In this document: positions 47,101 through 57,255 of the stretch, piece after piece
Position numbering within the stretch: position 1 is the stretch's first letter
How the letters are laid out: each line of letters starts with the position of its first letter
Source: Cordia subcordata
Lineage: Eukaryota > Streptophyta > Magnoliopsida > Boraginales > Cordiaceae
Reading direction: 5' to 3'
DNA: 64,000 bases
NCBI GenBank assembly: GCA_028554755.1
Contig: JAPTOF010000011.1
Span: forward strand, 6,352,501 to 6,416,500
Notes under the pieces: generated by a model
Databases searched by the model: none
Seen by the model: the letters and a program-made list of their open reading frames with translations, nothing else
Told to the model about the DNA's origin: nothing
Program-made: the position numbers and the translations under genes

Positions 47101-47928
47101 TCAACAAATTAAAATATAATTTGCTTGGGTAACTAAAAGTTAATAAAAACTTTACTGTTGATTGTTGCAGAGTCATGTCTTTTCTAGTGGGACTCAATTT
47201 GACTCGATTTAATTTAGTGGCATTGCTTCTTTACTTACACGAATGATGGGACTCGAAATTACTAATCTTTTGTATAGGAAATGACAGTTATCCGCTAACT
47301 GTTAAAATGCAACAGTTATTAGTTACTTGAATAGTTATTAACTGCTTAAATAATTATCAACTACCTAAAAAGCTAATTGTGTCGAACATGACCTCAGAAA
47401 TGTTTATACATCTGACTTGCAGAAAATTGGAGCAACTGTCAACAGCAATACATTTACGCCATTTGGGGGTGGACAGAGGCTATGTCCTGGGCTAGATCTC
47501 TCAAGGCTAGAAATCTCAATTTTCCTTCATCAACTAGTGACGAAATACAGGTAAATTTTCATGTGACACCATAAAATTTGTGATGCATTTCAATTATGTT
47601 AACAGCAGTGTACAACATGCAGTACAATAATCTTCACATGCTTCAGACAAAACTAAGAAGTAAATCTGCTACGATATTGATGTCTGACCCCGTGAAAAGA
47701 AAGAAAAGAAATTTGCAGTGTCAACAATTAAAGCCACGATATCTGAATCATTATAAGTCAGTTATTGAACCATAAATGGTGGCCGACACATGAATTATTA
47801 ACTTTCTCCTCCTCTGCAGGTGGGTGGCCGAGGAGGATGAGATCGTCTATTTCCCAACAGTCAGAATGAGGCGGAAGCTACCCATCACCATCATCCCGAT
47901 GGAGCTAACAAAGTTAATTGGCCCATAA
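41127..47928 (+). CDS. CYP90C1: Cytochrome P450, brassinosteroid C-23 hydroxylase (CYP90C1/ROT3-like)
   Basis: Nine exons: 41127-41350, 43783-44113, 44399-44548, 44739-45014, 46112-46201, 46335-46413, 46783-46889, 47423-47550, 47820-47928. They join in frame to 497 residues. The product should be an ER-anchored monooxygenase that hydroxylates C-23 of 22-hydroxylated brassinosteroid precursors, a growth-hormone step (known for CYP90C1/CYP90D1). Visible features: N-terminal membrane anchor [15 protein letters not shown]; hinge [13 protein letters not shown]-helix PGEET (exon 4); K-helix ETLR (exon 6); FDPWRW (exon 7); heme loop [10 protein letters not shown] with the Cys ligand (exon 8). [35 protein letters not shown] and [20 protein letters not shown] favour CYP90C1 over CYP90D1. 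The first Met (41,127) is chosen; a second lies three codons on. Intron 6 appears to use a GC donor. Intron 1 is 2.4 kb and holds two MITEs. No stop or missing motif was found, so it is probably functional. Confidence 0.93.
43330..43436. mobile_element. 107-bp MITE in P450 intron 1
   Basis: GAGGGTGTTGGATTTTG at the left pairs with the right end, whose reverse complement is GAGGGTGTTTGACTTCATT. TAA flanks both sides (43,327-43,329 and 43,437-43,439), as expected for a PIF/Harbinger-type MITE. The interior is AT-rich and non-coding. Confidence 0.85.
43611..43708. mobile_element. 98-bp MITE, same family, in P450 intron 1
   Basis: The left end GAGGGGATATGGGTTTTG and the reverse complement of the right end GAGAGTGTTTGGCTTTG are related to the MITE 175 bp upstream. 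Both share the interior TATAAGTATTTA. TACTTATAAGTA-like palindromic sequence gives a long imperfect hairpin. The flanks are TTA and TGA, so the target duplication is weak. Confidence 0.7.
46414..46419 (+). other. GC-type splice donor of P450 intron 6
   Basis: Exon 6 reads ...ATCAAAATCAAAG and is followed by GCTAGT. Exon 7 begins after AATGCAG with GTCACTTGATACC. Joining at AAAG|GC gives KIKGHLIPKG, matching the conserved P450 sequence. The nearest GT (five bases later) would create an in-frame stop. GC-AG introns are a known minor class in plants. Confidence 0.8.
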
Positions 47929-48426
47929 AGTCTCTGTTGATCATTCATACCCCTAACAGTCAAGATGACCGAAATTTACCCGTGTCTTTGTCCATGTCTT
48001 AGTAAGATAAGACTTGATTTGGTTTGTTCTGTCCTGTAAAGACCTTTAACTTATAAGAAGCTGTTGTTTGAAATAATTAACAGTAGTATTCGGTAGGCTT
48101 TCAGTGTCATCTAGATTACATAAAATGTTGTATGGGTTCCATGGTTTAATAATTCAAGAGTTGGTTATGGTGTCACTATACTCCTTGAGTTACAAATGCA
48201 AGTTGAGAGAAATTATTCCTATACATAGTTGTCCTGAGGTATCGTGTCTGAAGTTCATGTTATTGTCTCAATAAGAATACATGTGGTGGTGATTAGCTTG
48301 GTGGTCCTGTGCCAAGTCGCACATGTGCATTACTATTCCAACAATAGCATTTGATAGCTCAGCTAAAAATTCCACTTGTTACACCGTCCCATGGTTAACT
48401 CTTGCACGAGATGGACAAAGAATGCT
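47929..48426. other. Downstream flank of the P450 gene
   Basis: Contains the presumed 3' UTR. No clear AATAAA signal was seen close to the stop codon, only AT-rich variants. Nothing else is recognised. Confidence 0.5.
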
Positions 48427-48900
48427 ACAATTCTGAAAATTTCCTCTCTTCTTGTCATCATTGTATAGCCAAAGTCAGCCTGGCCCAAGAGCCATTTATC
48501 TTGAAATGGATCGTGAGGTTACTGTAGTCTACAAATGTGGTAATTGCCCAAATAAGTTTGTATGGGTCGCCGGTGTGTCTCGCGCACTTGATTTTGTATA
48601 GCCACGTGTGACATCATGTTACAATTCTGACAATCCCCTCCCTCTTCTTTGTCATCATTGTACAGCCAAGGTCGGCGTGGCCCAAGAGCCATTTAACTTG
48701 AAATGGATTGTGAGGTTACTGCAGTCCGCAAATGTGGTATGGCCCAAATAGGTTTGTATGGGTCAAGAATCGGCGTGGCCCAAGAGCCATTTAACTTGAA
48801 ATGGATTGTGAGGTTACTGCAGTCCACAAATGTGGTATGGCCCAAATAAGTTTGTATGGGTCGCCTATTTTCTATTGAAGGCGTGTCTCGCAAACTTTAT
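48427..48900. repeat. Tandem array, three units around a ~98-bp core
   Basis: GGCCCAAGAGCCATTT starts at 48,482, 48,679 and 48,777. Each is followed by CTTGAAATGGAT(T/C)GTGAGG, ACTG(C/T)AGTC and CCCAAATA(A/G)GTTTGTATGGGTC. The second and third units are 98 bp apart. The first is separated from the second by 197 bp, where TCTTGTCATCATTGTATAGCC-like sequence is duplicated too, giving a nested repeat. It lies directly before an LTR-like segment and may be part of it. Confidence 0.9.
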
Positions 48901-48929
48901 TTTGTATAACCAGGTGTGACATTATGCTA

Positions 48930-49447
48930 GTATATTTTAATCCCTCAAGATAAGCACGTCTTTATCGGTGATAGCATCTCACATTTCACATTTCATATTT
49001 CACATTCACGATAGACTTAGCTTCCCTATATGACAACTAAAAAGTCTCCGTAGCACCCAAGGAGACGTAGACAACTTTGACAGTTGCTTATCTAACTAGA
49101 TTAACATAGACATTATCTGGAGTCTATTGAAGAGTGAAGCTGTACATGCTTCTAAGTCTCAAAAGCATATATAAATACATCCCCTCCTACCAGGGGAGTG
49201 ATATCCAACCATCAATACTACATCCTCATACACCTATCCTACCACTGAGACAATTTTACAATTAGCACTTTACCTCCTTTTATGTAGCCTTGTATTGTTA
49301 TACTCTTTCTAGTAACTGAATTGAGTGTCATAGTATCTTTGGCTAACGCCACACCGGTGTCAAAGACTCACTCACCTTTTTTCTTTTTGTTTCGTAGGTT
49401 ACTAGAACCTTAAACCTCATGATTATAGATTACAGTATCTACGATCA
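48930..49447 (+). mobile_element. LTR-like segment related to 2,594-3,101
   Basis: A TATA box (GCATATATAAATAC, about 49,166) is followed by ACTGAATTGAGTGTCATAGT and CCACACCGGTGTC (49,352-49,364), then a GTAGGTTACTAG segment. The first LTR of the window has the same order (ACTGAATTGAGCGTCGGAGT, CCACACGGGTGTC, GCAGGTTATTAG). It could be closed at ATCTACGATCA (49,447). The 5' boundary is unclear because of the adjoining tandem array. No internal region follows. Confidence 0.6.
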
Positions 49448-50560
49448 TACCTAAACGTTATAAATCTCGTAATATAACAACACCTTAATATATGTTATAA
49501 GTCGATCAATGACTAAATAATATTTATGATGAAAGAATATTTCAACTTGAAACTTCTGGTTATAAGTTACCATTTGACTATTTTTTCTAACTTTTTTGGG
49601 TTACTTGAGATATTTGATGGACCAAAATAAAGCAAAGCATGATATAACATCATCAATTCTCGTGAACGACGTATTTGTCCTTCAAGTCACATCATGGCCC
49701 GGTTTCACATCGGGTAAACGTACGTGACAACGTGTATGTATTAAATCAGTGACATTTCTGGAGTTATTTCACATGCAATTATATCTAATGCTTCCAAAAA
49801 TGTATTCAAACTTCCTGTGATCTAAAAAATTCCTCATAATCCCCTTATATGACCCATTAAAAATGCATTTAACCCTCTATAGTTAAAAAATTCGTTATCA
49901 TTAACCAAAATCGCATCATACATGCCTACAATACATGCCATGAGAATTTTTTCTGTCCAGATTAATTTAACTATCCTTCCCTTTCCAACAAGTCCCCTGA
50001 CATGCAATTTTTATCCAACGAGATGGGACTCATCTCATGGATCTGAGAAGCGTAACCTCTAAAATCCAGCATCACATTATGAACATGGACTTCGATGCCT
50101 AGATGGCATTAAAACTTCATTAGTTTTTCTTGATAAGGAAAAAGCAACAGAGAAAAATGCATTAAATCTTCAATTAAGGAGCACATTACAACAACTCTGC
50201 CAAAAAGCAATATACTGAATTATGTGTATCTAACTAGCAAAATGAAAAGTTGGCAATCAAAGAGAATATCCAAGGCTCACTGAATTTGGTTCCAGCATCC
50301 TGCAACTGGACACATCATTTACCAGTCGACCCTACAAAACAGAAAATAAGAACATCCAAATTGGCAAGAGGGCCTGCCCATTCGCGCAGCCGCCGGGGGG
50401 GGGGGGGGGTGGGTTTGCCGACACGCCACAGGGGTTGGCTGACGGTTGATATTCATATTGAGAAGGAACTTATTCCTATCATTAACTGAAGCTAAATTTG
50501 ACTTACAACTGACAGGACCATAAGGAATTCCAATTTAACCATTTCAGAATTAAAGATATG
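49448..50560. other. Intergenic DNA with a (G)15 tract
   Basis: No gene is recognised. A run of 15 G lies at 50,395-50,409 within a GC-rich patch. The sequence next to 50,560 should hold the 3' UTR of the minus-strand gene. Confidence 0.6.
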
Positions 50561-52617
50561 TCAAGCTTTGGCTGCCTTCTTCTCTTCCTCAAGCCGCTGC
50601 AGCTCTGCTAGTCTTTCAGCCCACGCTCTTTCCCTTGCAACAGCAGCCATCTTTCGCTCCACCCTTTTGGCAAGCTTCTTTCGTTTAGCCTCCTGTAACT
50701 GAGCTTTACGCTTCTTCTTCTCAGCCTGAGCACAGAAAAGTTCTACTTAATATTCTAGTAGTAAGAATGATTTCCTCAATGTTAAAAATACAAATAGGAT
50801 CTTATAGTGGAATCCTGAAGTAGCAAAAAACGATAAACTCTCAAAAGAAGCACAATAATCATAAAACTCCAAGTATTAATAACACCATAATGCAACAAGT
50901 TGTCGTCAAAGACAAAACATAAAAGATAAGTGTGGGAATAAAAAAGCATGTATTTGAGAAAGGACCGAATTCTAAGGCTTCACAACATTTGTAACTCACT
51001 AACTCCTATCAGCAAGCTGCAAAGTTTGTCTAATACCAACAGCTGACTAGACCAAATCCACCACAAGCACAGTTCCGATCAATGCTTGGATTCTTACCCG
51101 GATTACCACCAGAATATCCCAACAGAAACTTGAGTTGAAATAAGCTCGTTTTTTATTTCTCCACAATCTCAAACCCCTTCCGCTTAGCAACCTTCAAATA
51201 GTTCTATGTTTTACTTGGTCATGGACACATGGTGCATATCACAAACCCAATAGGTGATAGAGCACACATATGCTCAATTAGTTTAGCCACATTATCTTAT
51301 TAAGACTTCAGGTAGGGTGTGTCATACATCAAAGATATAATATTTGAGGTCTAGTGCAACTACAAATTAAAGGGACACTTGTAAATGCTATTTATCAGTC
51401 ATCACAGCTTGAACGCGAAGGAGGCAACATGATAAAGAAAATGACTCTCGAGACCCACTGTACATGTCTGTATACATATTACCAGTGAGAAAAAAACTGT
51501 CTGCAGGTGCCAGCATCCTCATGAACTGATGAGAAAACTTTAAGCACAAGTGAAAGCATTCTGAGAGGCATATAAATTTCGCATACAAAGTGAACAAGAT
51601 GCAATAATCCATGTCCCCCTGTACTACTGACACCCAATACCTAAAGTATATGTGACCAATGTGAAACTCAATATCTCAATTCCTTTGGATCAGTCAAGAC
51701 ATGTCAGATAAGAAATTTTGATTAACGGGGTGCTCAGAATTCATTAAACCTTTTTGCCGATTGAGGTATACATTTACTCATGTGATTAACAAGCAACAAA
51801 CATAGCCTACAAAACATGCCAATTACTAAACATGCAAATGAAGAGAACTTGAGCAAATAAGTGAGATAGACAATATATTATCTATAAATTCGGAAGAGCA
51901 TACCAGTATAAATGCCCGACACTGCTTAATTCTTTTCTTCTCATTCCTCCTCTTTACGCTTCCCTCATTGGGTTGGTTTGGTAATATTGGTTGACCAGGC
52001 ACATATTTCACCCACGCATATGGCCCTAATCATGTAACGAAGAAAGCATTATCAATATCTTACATCTCAAAAATGTAGTTCTTCGAGCTACACACTTAAC
52101 GAAAATACCAAATCACCGATAAAATTAACATCACTAATCAACAATACAATTATTCTTCTTATTTAAACTAATAATCATAGTTTGACCCACATACGCAAAT
52201 GTTCAAATTTGACGTATTTATTTTCCAAATAGAATGTCGCAATTTGACTGAAAACTCAATTTGAGATGGAGGATAATTTCTTATCTTTTCTTTTTTATTT
52301 AAACCCTAGAAAAACCCTTGATTTTTAGTATAAACGAAATAATAAAGGTGGAATGAAGGAGAACCTGGGGGCCTCAAGCTGGCGCGTTTGTGGCGAGGCT
52401 TGTCGCTGGGGCGGCGTTTAGGAAAGCGGGTATCGGTTAAGCTGTGGAAGGCGTTGGACGGCGGAATCCACGGCAGATTTGGGCGGAGCGGGGCGAGGAT
52501 GCGGCGGAGCTCTGGCGATGGAGAAGTGGAAGGGAATGTGGAGGCGGTTCGGGTCGACGATGACAAGAGGGCTCGGGTAACGGGTCGGACCACGGATCTC
52601 AGGGCTCCGAAAACCAT
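50561..52617 (-). CDS. Small basic protein with mitochondrial presequence, plant-conserved type
   Basis: Three minus-strand exons, 52617-52365, 52025-51904 and 50725-50561, join in frame to 179 residues with GT-AG introns of 339 and 1,178 bp. The N-terminus (MVFGALRSVVRPVTRALLSS) is rich in Arg, Ser and Ala without acidic residues, like a mitochondrial targeting peptide. The middle part is basic (HSLTDTRFPKRRPSDKPRHK, RASLRPPG, then PYAWVKYVPGQPILPNQPNE). The last exon is a Lys/Arg/Glu-rich helix likely to form a coiled coil (KKKRKAQLQEAKRKKLAKRV, ending EEEKKAAKA). I recall similar uncharacterised plant proteins, some labelled mitochondrial ribosomal proteins, but cannot confirm the function. 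A ribosome-associated role is inference from charge and targeting. The start is the first Met of the open exon. Confidence 0.85.
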
Positions 52618-52695
52618 GGCTCAATTGTTTTTTCCTGCACCGAGCTGAGGTTTATGTTTTGTCTGCTGAGAGCAAAATGGGAAAAAGGAAAAGGT

Positions 52696-52740
52696 AAACG
52701 ACGTCGCCAGGGGCATAGACTGCAGCCAGCGACGTCGTTT
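52696..52740. promoter_or_regulatory. Perfect 12-bp inverted repeat with GACGTC cores
   Basis: AAACGACGTCGC (52,696-52,707) and GCGACGTCGTTT (52,729-52,740) are exact reverse complements separated by 21 bp. They lie about 80-125 bp upstream of the start codon of the minus-strand gene, next to a TATA-like TTATAAAC (about 52,742-52,749, read on the minus strand). Each arm holds the palindrome CGACGTCG, whose ACGT core suits bZIP factors. The arms could act as paired binding sites or form a hairpin. Confidence 0.7.
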
Positions 52741-52767
52741 TGTTTATAAGCTTCCTAACGCTGGTTT

Positions 52768-52897
52768 GAGCTATTCCCTCTTTTGTCCCTTTCTTTTTTT
52801 TTTTCCTCCGTTTTGCCACATCACAATTTTGCATGAGCTATTCCCTCTTTTTTCCCTTTCTTTTTTTTTTCCTCCGTTTTGCCACATCACAATTTTG
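52768..52897. repeat. 67-bp tandem duplication upstream of the minus-strand gene
   Basis: GAGCTATTCCCTCTTTT starts at 52,768 and 52,835. Each copy continues through a T-rich run to CCTCCGTTTTGCCACATCAC AATTTTG. The copies differ mainly in homopolymer length. Confidence 0.95.
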
Positions 52898-53564
52898 ATG
52901 CAAACGCTTGCTCATTTACAGACAAAAAAATTGAAAATTAGTGATAAATTGGAATTAAATATTTCCATTTTAAGTTTGATGCAAACGCTTTTAAATGAAC
53001 AAGCGTTTTAACATGATTGACAAAGAAACTTCTCTTTGTAAGTTATTTTAGATATTCTTTGTGTAGTTTTAATTCCTTAATATTTCTCTATTAATTTTTG
53101 AGTTAGACATATGCGTATATGTAATTTGTTAAAACTACACTATTTATAGATCCCTTTAGTTAATCGATGGTTAGGATCATCTTAAATGTGATGACTATGA
53201 ATACTTTGTAAAGTATTTTACGTCAATTAAGAATGTTTTCAATCAATGACAAATAATGTTTCATGAATTATGGATCATTGCAATTATATCTAATCTCTAC
53301 AAAGTCATTGAAAGTTATTGACAAGTAAATGCATTTCTAATTCTCTAGGAGATAAATTTATTTTTTATTCTTGCATATTTTCTAAGTGTTACATTAAGAG
53401 CAAAACCAATTTTTTTTTTAAAAAAATAGAGTTAAAAATGAAAAAAATAATTTTTTTTGTAAATAAATAGGATTTTACCTTTTCCATCTCTCTGTCAATC
53501 TAGGAATGAAAACTTGTTGTATGAGTGAAGATCTAATCCTGAAAGTTAAATTTTTATATCATAG
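52898..53564. other. AT-rich intergenic DNA
   Basis: No gene is recognised. GATGCAAACGCTT occurs twice (52,897 and 52,979) and ACAAGCGTTT follows, a minor local repeat. Confidence 0.55.
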
Positions 53565-53582
53565 CTTAGCAATAAACCTAGG

Positions 53583-53688
53583 ATTAGGGACAGTTCAAGT
53601 AATGGAGACTATTTCTCTCAGGCATGAAGTTTTGGGTTCGAATCTCATGAAGGTTAAGGGTCTGGAAAAAGAAAAAAAAGAAAAACAA
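53583..53688 (+). mobile_element. tRNA-derived SINE, copy 1, with target duplication
   Basis: The body has an A-box-like CAGTTCAAGTAATGGAGAC and a B-box GGGTTCGAATCTC, then CATGAAGGTTAAGGG and an A-rich tail. CTTAGCAATAAACCTAGG (53,565-53,582) and CTTAACAATAAACCTTAGG (53,689-53,707) flank it as an 18-19-bp target duplication with two differences. Related copies lie at 55,403 (minus) and 57,182 (plus). Confidence 0.85.
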
Positions 53689-53927
53689 CTTAACAATAAA
53701 CCTTAGGTCATCATTCAAAATGCTATGTCTCCGTACCCTGTAATACTTCATTACATACTTGAAATAGAGCTTAGTTTTGAAAAAGAGCTTAGTTGTTCAT
53801 TCTGCAGTATAACAACTTGGATCTGTACGAATGTGGCGTGTTCTGAGAATGATACTCCATATTGTTCAAAGATAGAAAATGCACAAATGAAGTAATGTAA
53901 GTAACTCTGTTTCCAAGATGTAGAGGT

Positions 53928-54626
53928 CAGGGGTGGAACCAGGGGGGGGGGGCGAGAGTGGGGCCCCGGCCCCCCCAAGCATCGAAAAAATATATTTTAG
54001 TGTATATAAAATTTTAAACAATTTGAAAAAACCTTCTTATGGCCCCCTTAATTTTTTCACTTCTTTTGTTTTACTTGAAATTGTTCTTGAAATAATATTT
54101 TCCAAATATATATTTTTATGTAGATGATATTTCAATGATTATAAATAAGTAACTTTACAAATAAATTTTAGTAATCTTTAGTTTATTTGTTCTATTGTTA
54201 AGTAGTTAGAGTAATTTTTTTTTGGCAAGATAGATTTAAAGCTTCATAAAATTTAGATAGCCATTCCATTGAAAATTTATTTTATTTAGAGAATCTTTTC
54301 ATATATTATTTATGTATTTGTTTTGGCTAGAAAATTCCGCAAATGAGTGTATAACTTAATTTCATTAATAGAATCAATATACTTTTTTTGTATAATTTAT
54401 ATTATTTTGCTAAATAATATTTTCTTTACAATTGTTTATGTTTGAAAAAAAACTAGCATCACTAACCTTTATTGTTATGATTATTGCTATATATAATATA
54501 TACTCTCTCATGTTAAAAAGTTGAAGCCTTGCTTTTTTATTTAACATTATTTCGACGTTCATTTTTCATTCGAATATGTATGTAGACCTTGGCTCCCTTG
54601 ACAAAAAATTTCTAGTTTTGCCCTTG
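53928..54626. mobile_element. hAT-like non-autonomous element, 699 bp
   Basis: The element starts CAGGGGTGGAACCAGG and the reverse complement of its end is CAAGGGCAAAACTAGA (10 of 15 positions match). GTAGAGGT (53,920-53,927) and GTAGAAGT (54,627-54,634) form an 8-bp target duplication with one mismatch, as expected for hAT. A strongly G/C-homopolymeric segment (G-run then GGGGCCCCGGCCCCCC) lies just inside the left end. The rest is AT-rich and non-coding. Confidence 0.8.
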
Positions 54627-54634
54627 GTAGAAGT

Positions 54635-55402
54635 GGGAATCAGATGAGATATTCAAATTCGATTTTTAGATTTTGAGTGGGAAGAAAAGAAAAGCTCTTT
54701 GAACGGATAATGAAAAATTAGCTTGCCAGATATCAAATGTTCAAGTTTTAAGCACTTCATATTCAGGTTTTTGGATATTTTGCCAACTTTGAAAATGTTG
54801 GCTGACTTATTAAATATTTAAAAAATTCAACTAAAACCATTATAACAACATTAACTCATTAAATCACACCAAATAAAAAATAAGAAAATGTTGGCTTACT
54901 TATTAAGTATTTTTCATTCTTACATATAACCGTATTGTCTAAGTTTATATTCTATTGCAATTCCAACTAATGGCTCGAAGATTGATTTCCATTTCTCCGA
55001 GCCTCACAATCCCCTCATTGCTGGGCCAAGTTTGCACTTTTCACGCTTACTAACGTCTTGTCTTAAATAATGGGAATTATTATGTCCGCAAAGGAATAAT
55101 GAATATATTTTGTTTATTCCCAAGTCTATAATAACTTAACTTTTTAAAAGGAAGTATTCCGTTTTAAATAGGATTACATCAATTTTTCGTGAAGTTTATA
55201 AATTCCGTGGTTTAGTAATATGATTTTATTCATGTCCCAAACTAATAAAAAATCAAATAATATTTATAATGAAATTTCAAATTTAGAAATTTTTTATCGC
55301 AAAGTCACCAATCGACCTACTTTACCTGACACTCATGGGCATAAAAAGGGAAAATTTCATGTTACCCTTCTGTGATATGCGAAAAATATAACGTTCTCAC
55401 AT
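54635..55402. other. AT-rich intergenic DNA
   Basis: AAAATGTTGGCT(G/T)ACTTATTAA(A/G)TATTT occurs twice (about 54,794 and 54,885), a local repeat. No gene is recognised. Confidence 0.55.
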
Positions 55403-55500
55403 CTTTTTGTTTTTTAGAACCCTCCACCCCTATGGAATCGAACCTAGGACCTCATGCCTAGAAGAGATAATCTCAATTACTTAAGCTATCCCTTGATCCC
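55403..55500 (-). mobile_element. tRNA-derived SINE, copy 2 (minus strand)
   Basis: On the minus strand the order is A-box-like TAGCTTAAGTAATTGAGAT, GGCATGAGGTC, B-box AGGTTCGATTCC, GGGGTGGAGGG, then an A-rich tail ending near 55,403. It matches copy 1 in both boxes and between them. It directly abuts the 5' LTR remnant at 55,503. No clear target duplication was found. Confidence 0.75.
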
Positions 55501-55502
55501 TT

Positions 55503-57181
55503 ACTTTTCTCATATATTGCAATTTCACATACAACAATTTAACAATAGTAGTCATTCTCCAAATGAATTCCATCATGGCAAGATTTGGAGATAGAGCATG
55601 AAGATTATGTATCAATTAATAAATCTAGGCAATGTGCATTTTAGAAAGAGACTAATTAAGTTATTGGAAGAAGGTTGTGGTTGCAGGTCTTTCATGGATG
55701 TTTAAAAAAAATAAAGTGAGTCAAGATGAAGGGATTCATAATTCATCAACCGAAAAGGTAATGTTGTTCAAGTACAATAAAATAAGCGTTTCACAATGGT
55801 GTTAAGAGATTGTCTAACAAGGGTGAGTACATTATAATAATATACAATCGTGGACGAAAGATAAAGTTGTACTTGAAATTTATCTACTAATCAAATATTA
55901 GCTGAACCGCTTATGAAAAGATCAGTAAAATTATGAGAGGTATGGAACTATTATCGATTAATTAAAGATAATCTTGTTGAAACCCACTCTATCATAATGA
56001 TGTTAGTTATTACTGAGAATCATATGAGTTAAATAGCAATTCAACAAAGTATTATCTAAGAATGCTAACATGAGGTTGCATTTCTATTACATTGAATTTC
56101 TTGAGGAATAGTGGGAGTAAATTATTTATTGAGAAATTCAAAGTCCCATATGTAATCAATGTAATGTTATTTTCCACAACAATTATGAGAGGCTGGACTT
56201 TTGTTCGTTAACAAACTTATAGCTTAATGTGGAGTAAAACAGAAGTTGTGAACACTCTTGATGATTTTGCCTATGCAAGTAAGGAAGCCAAGGGCCGTTT
56301 CCTATGAGTTATTCGGTACAATTCTAGAGTACTTGCTATTACAGGATCAACCCAAGGCCCATTAATGCCGAGACCCATTAATGCGCTTCCTTTAAAGAAC
56401 TAGAAACCCTTGTTGGTGTGAATATGTTTCTTTCATCACATATTCAATCCAAAGGTTTAAGCCTTGGCCACCCTTGGACATGTACTATACAATTACTCAA
56501 ACCTCTTCTTTCGGCATATCTTTGTGTTAAAATATCTTTATTATTATTATTATTAGATAATAAGTGGGGGATTGTTGTACATATATATATAGATATATAC
56601 ATATATGCATATATAAGTATTATCTAATAATAATATAATATATGATATAGTTCTAATATACATAAAATAATATAATATAAAATTATCATTACTAAGCAAT
56701 AGTCATGACGGTTGGTGCAATTAATTGGCAACGACACATGCATGGTGTTCTTTGCAAAGAAATATTTTAAATTTGAATTGAATCAATGAAACATCACAAC
56801 GCTTTATAAGAGTCGCATCTCTTTGTGTTCAGCATGTTTGCTTTGCTAATTGATTTTAGTATTGTGCCTATAAATAGATTTTGCTATTGTTGAAAAATAG
56901 TATGTTTTTTTCTTCTGGTTCTTACTTCTTTATTTCTTACACTTTTTAAAATTATTTCTTGCATTGAGTTTCTAGTTCGAAGAATTTACAAGGAGTGCAG
57001 CCTTGTTAAATTCTTAGTGTCAGGCATTGTATCCTAGGGATAGCATTTCCAGAAGTCCATCTACACTTATAATGGGGAAACTACTATCCTTAAGAAAGCT
57101 TTGTGGAAACATCCTACCTAAAATAATATATCTTCTACTCCATTTTGACTTTTCTCATATCTAGCAATTTCACATACAACA
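55503..57181 (+). mobile_element. Internally deleted copia element with complete 3' LTR
   Basis: The left edge is a 34-bp 5' LTR remnant (55,503-55,536) matching the last 34 bp of the 3' LTR with two mismatches and ending ACAACA. The internal part keeps only the C-terminal RNase H of pol (about 55,790-55,945: KRLSNKGEYIIIIYN, then STNQILAEPLMKRSVKL before a stop). A polypurine tract GTGGGGGAT (56,563-56,571) is followed by the 3' LTR (56,573-57,181), which begins TGTTGTAC and ends TACAACA. The rest of pol, gag and most of the 5' LTR are gone. Confidence 0.8.
56573..57181 (+). repeat. 3' LTR of the copia relic (609 bp)
   Basis: The termini TGTTGTA and TACAACA are inverted copies of each other. 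A TATA box CCTATAAATAGAT lies at about 56,867, and the start is AT-dinucleotide rich. A second LTR of the family lies at 38,011. Confidence 0.85.
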
Positions 57182-57255
57182 AGTTCAAGTGGTTGGTATT
57201 GTTTCCCCCCAGGTTTAATCCCATGGGGGTAAGGGTTTAAAAAAGAAAAGAAAGC
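57182..57255 (+). mobile_element. SINE fragment, copy 3
   Basis: AGTTCAAGTGGTTGGTA, a B-box-like AGGTTTAATCCCA, GGGGGTAAGGG and an A-rich tail follow immediately after the copia LTR. It resembles copies at 53,583 and 55,403, but the B box is degraded and the 5' part is missing. Confidence 0.6.

Noticed and set aside
48693..48893. Internally repetitive 66-residue minus-strand frame
   Set aside because: Its repeats reflect the underlying 98-bp tandem DNA repeat. No protein feature supports it.
48427..48900. Repeat-spacer pattern checked for a CRISPR array
   Set aside because: The units are adjacent diverged tandem copies without unique spacers, and this is plant nuclear DNA.
52388..52648. Plus-strand 86-residue frame opposite exon 1 of the mitochondrial-type gene
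   Set aside because: It is the antisense of a GC-rich exon with no motif of its own. The minus strand gives a coherent three-exon protein.
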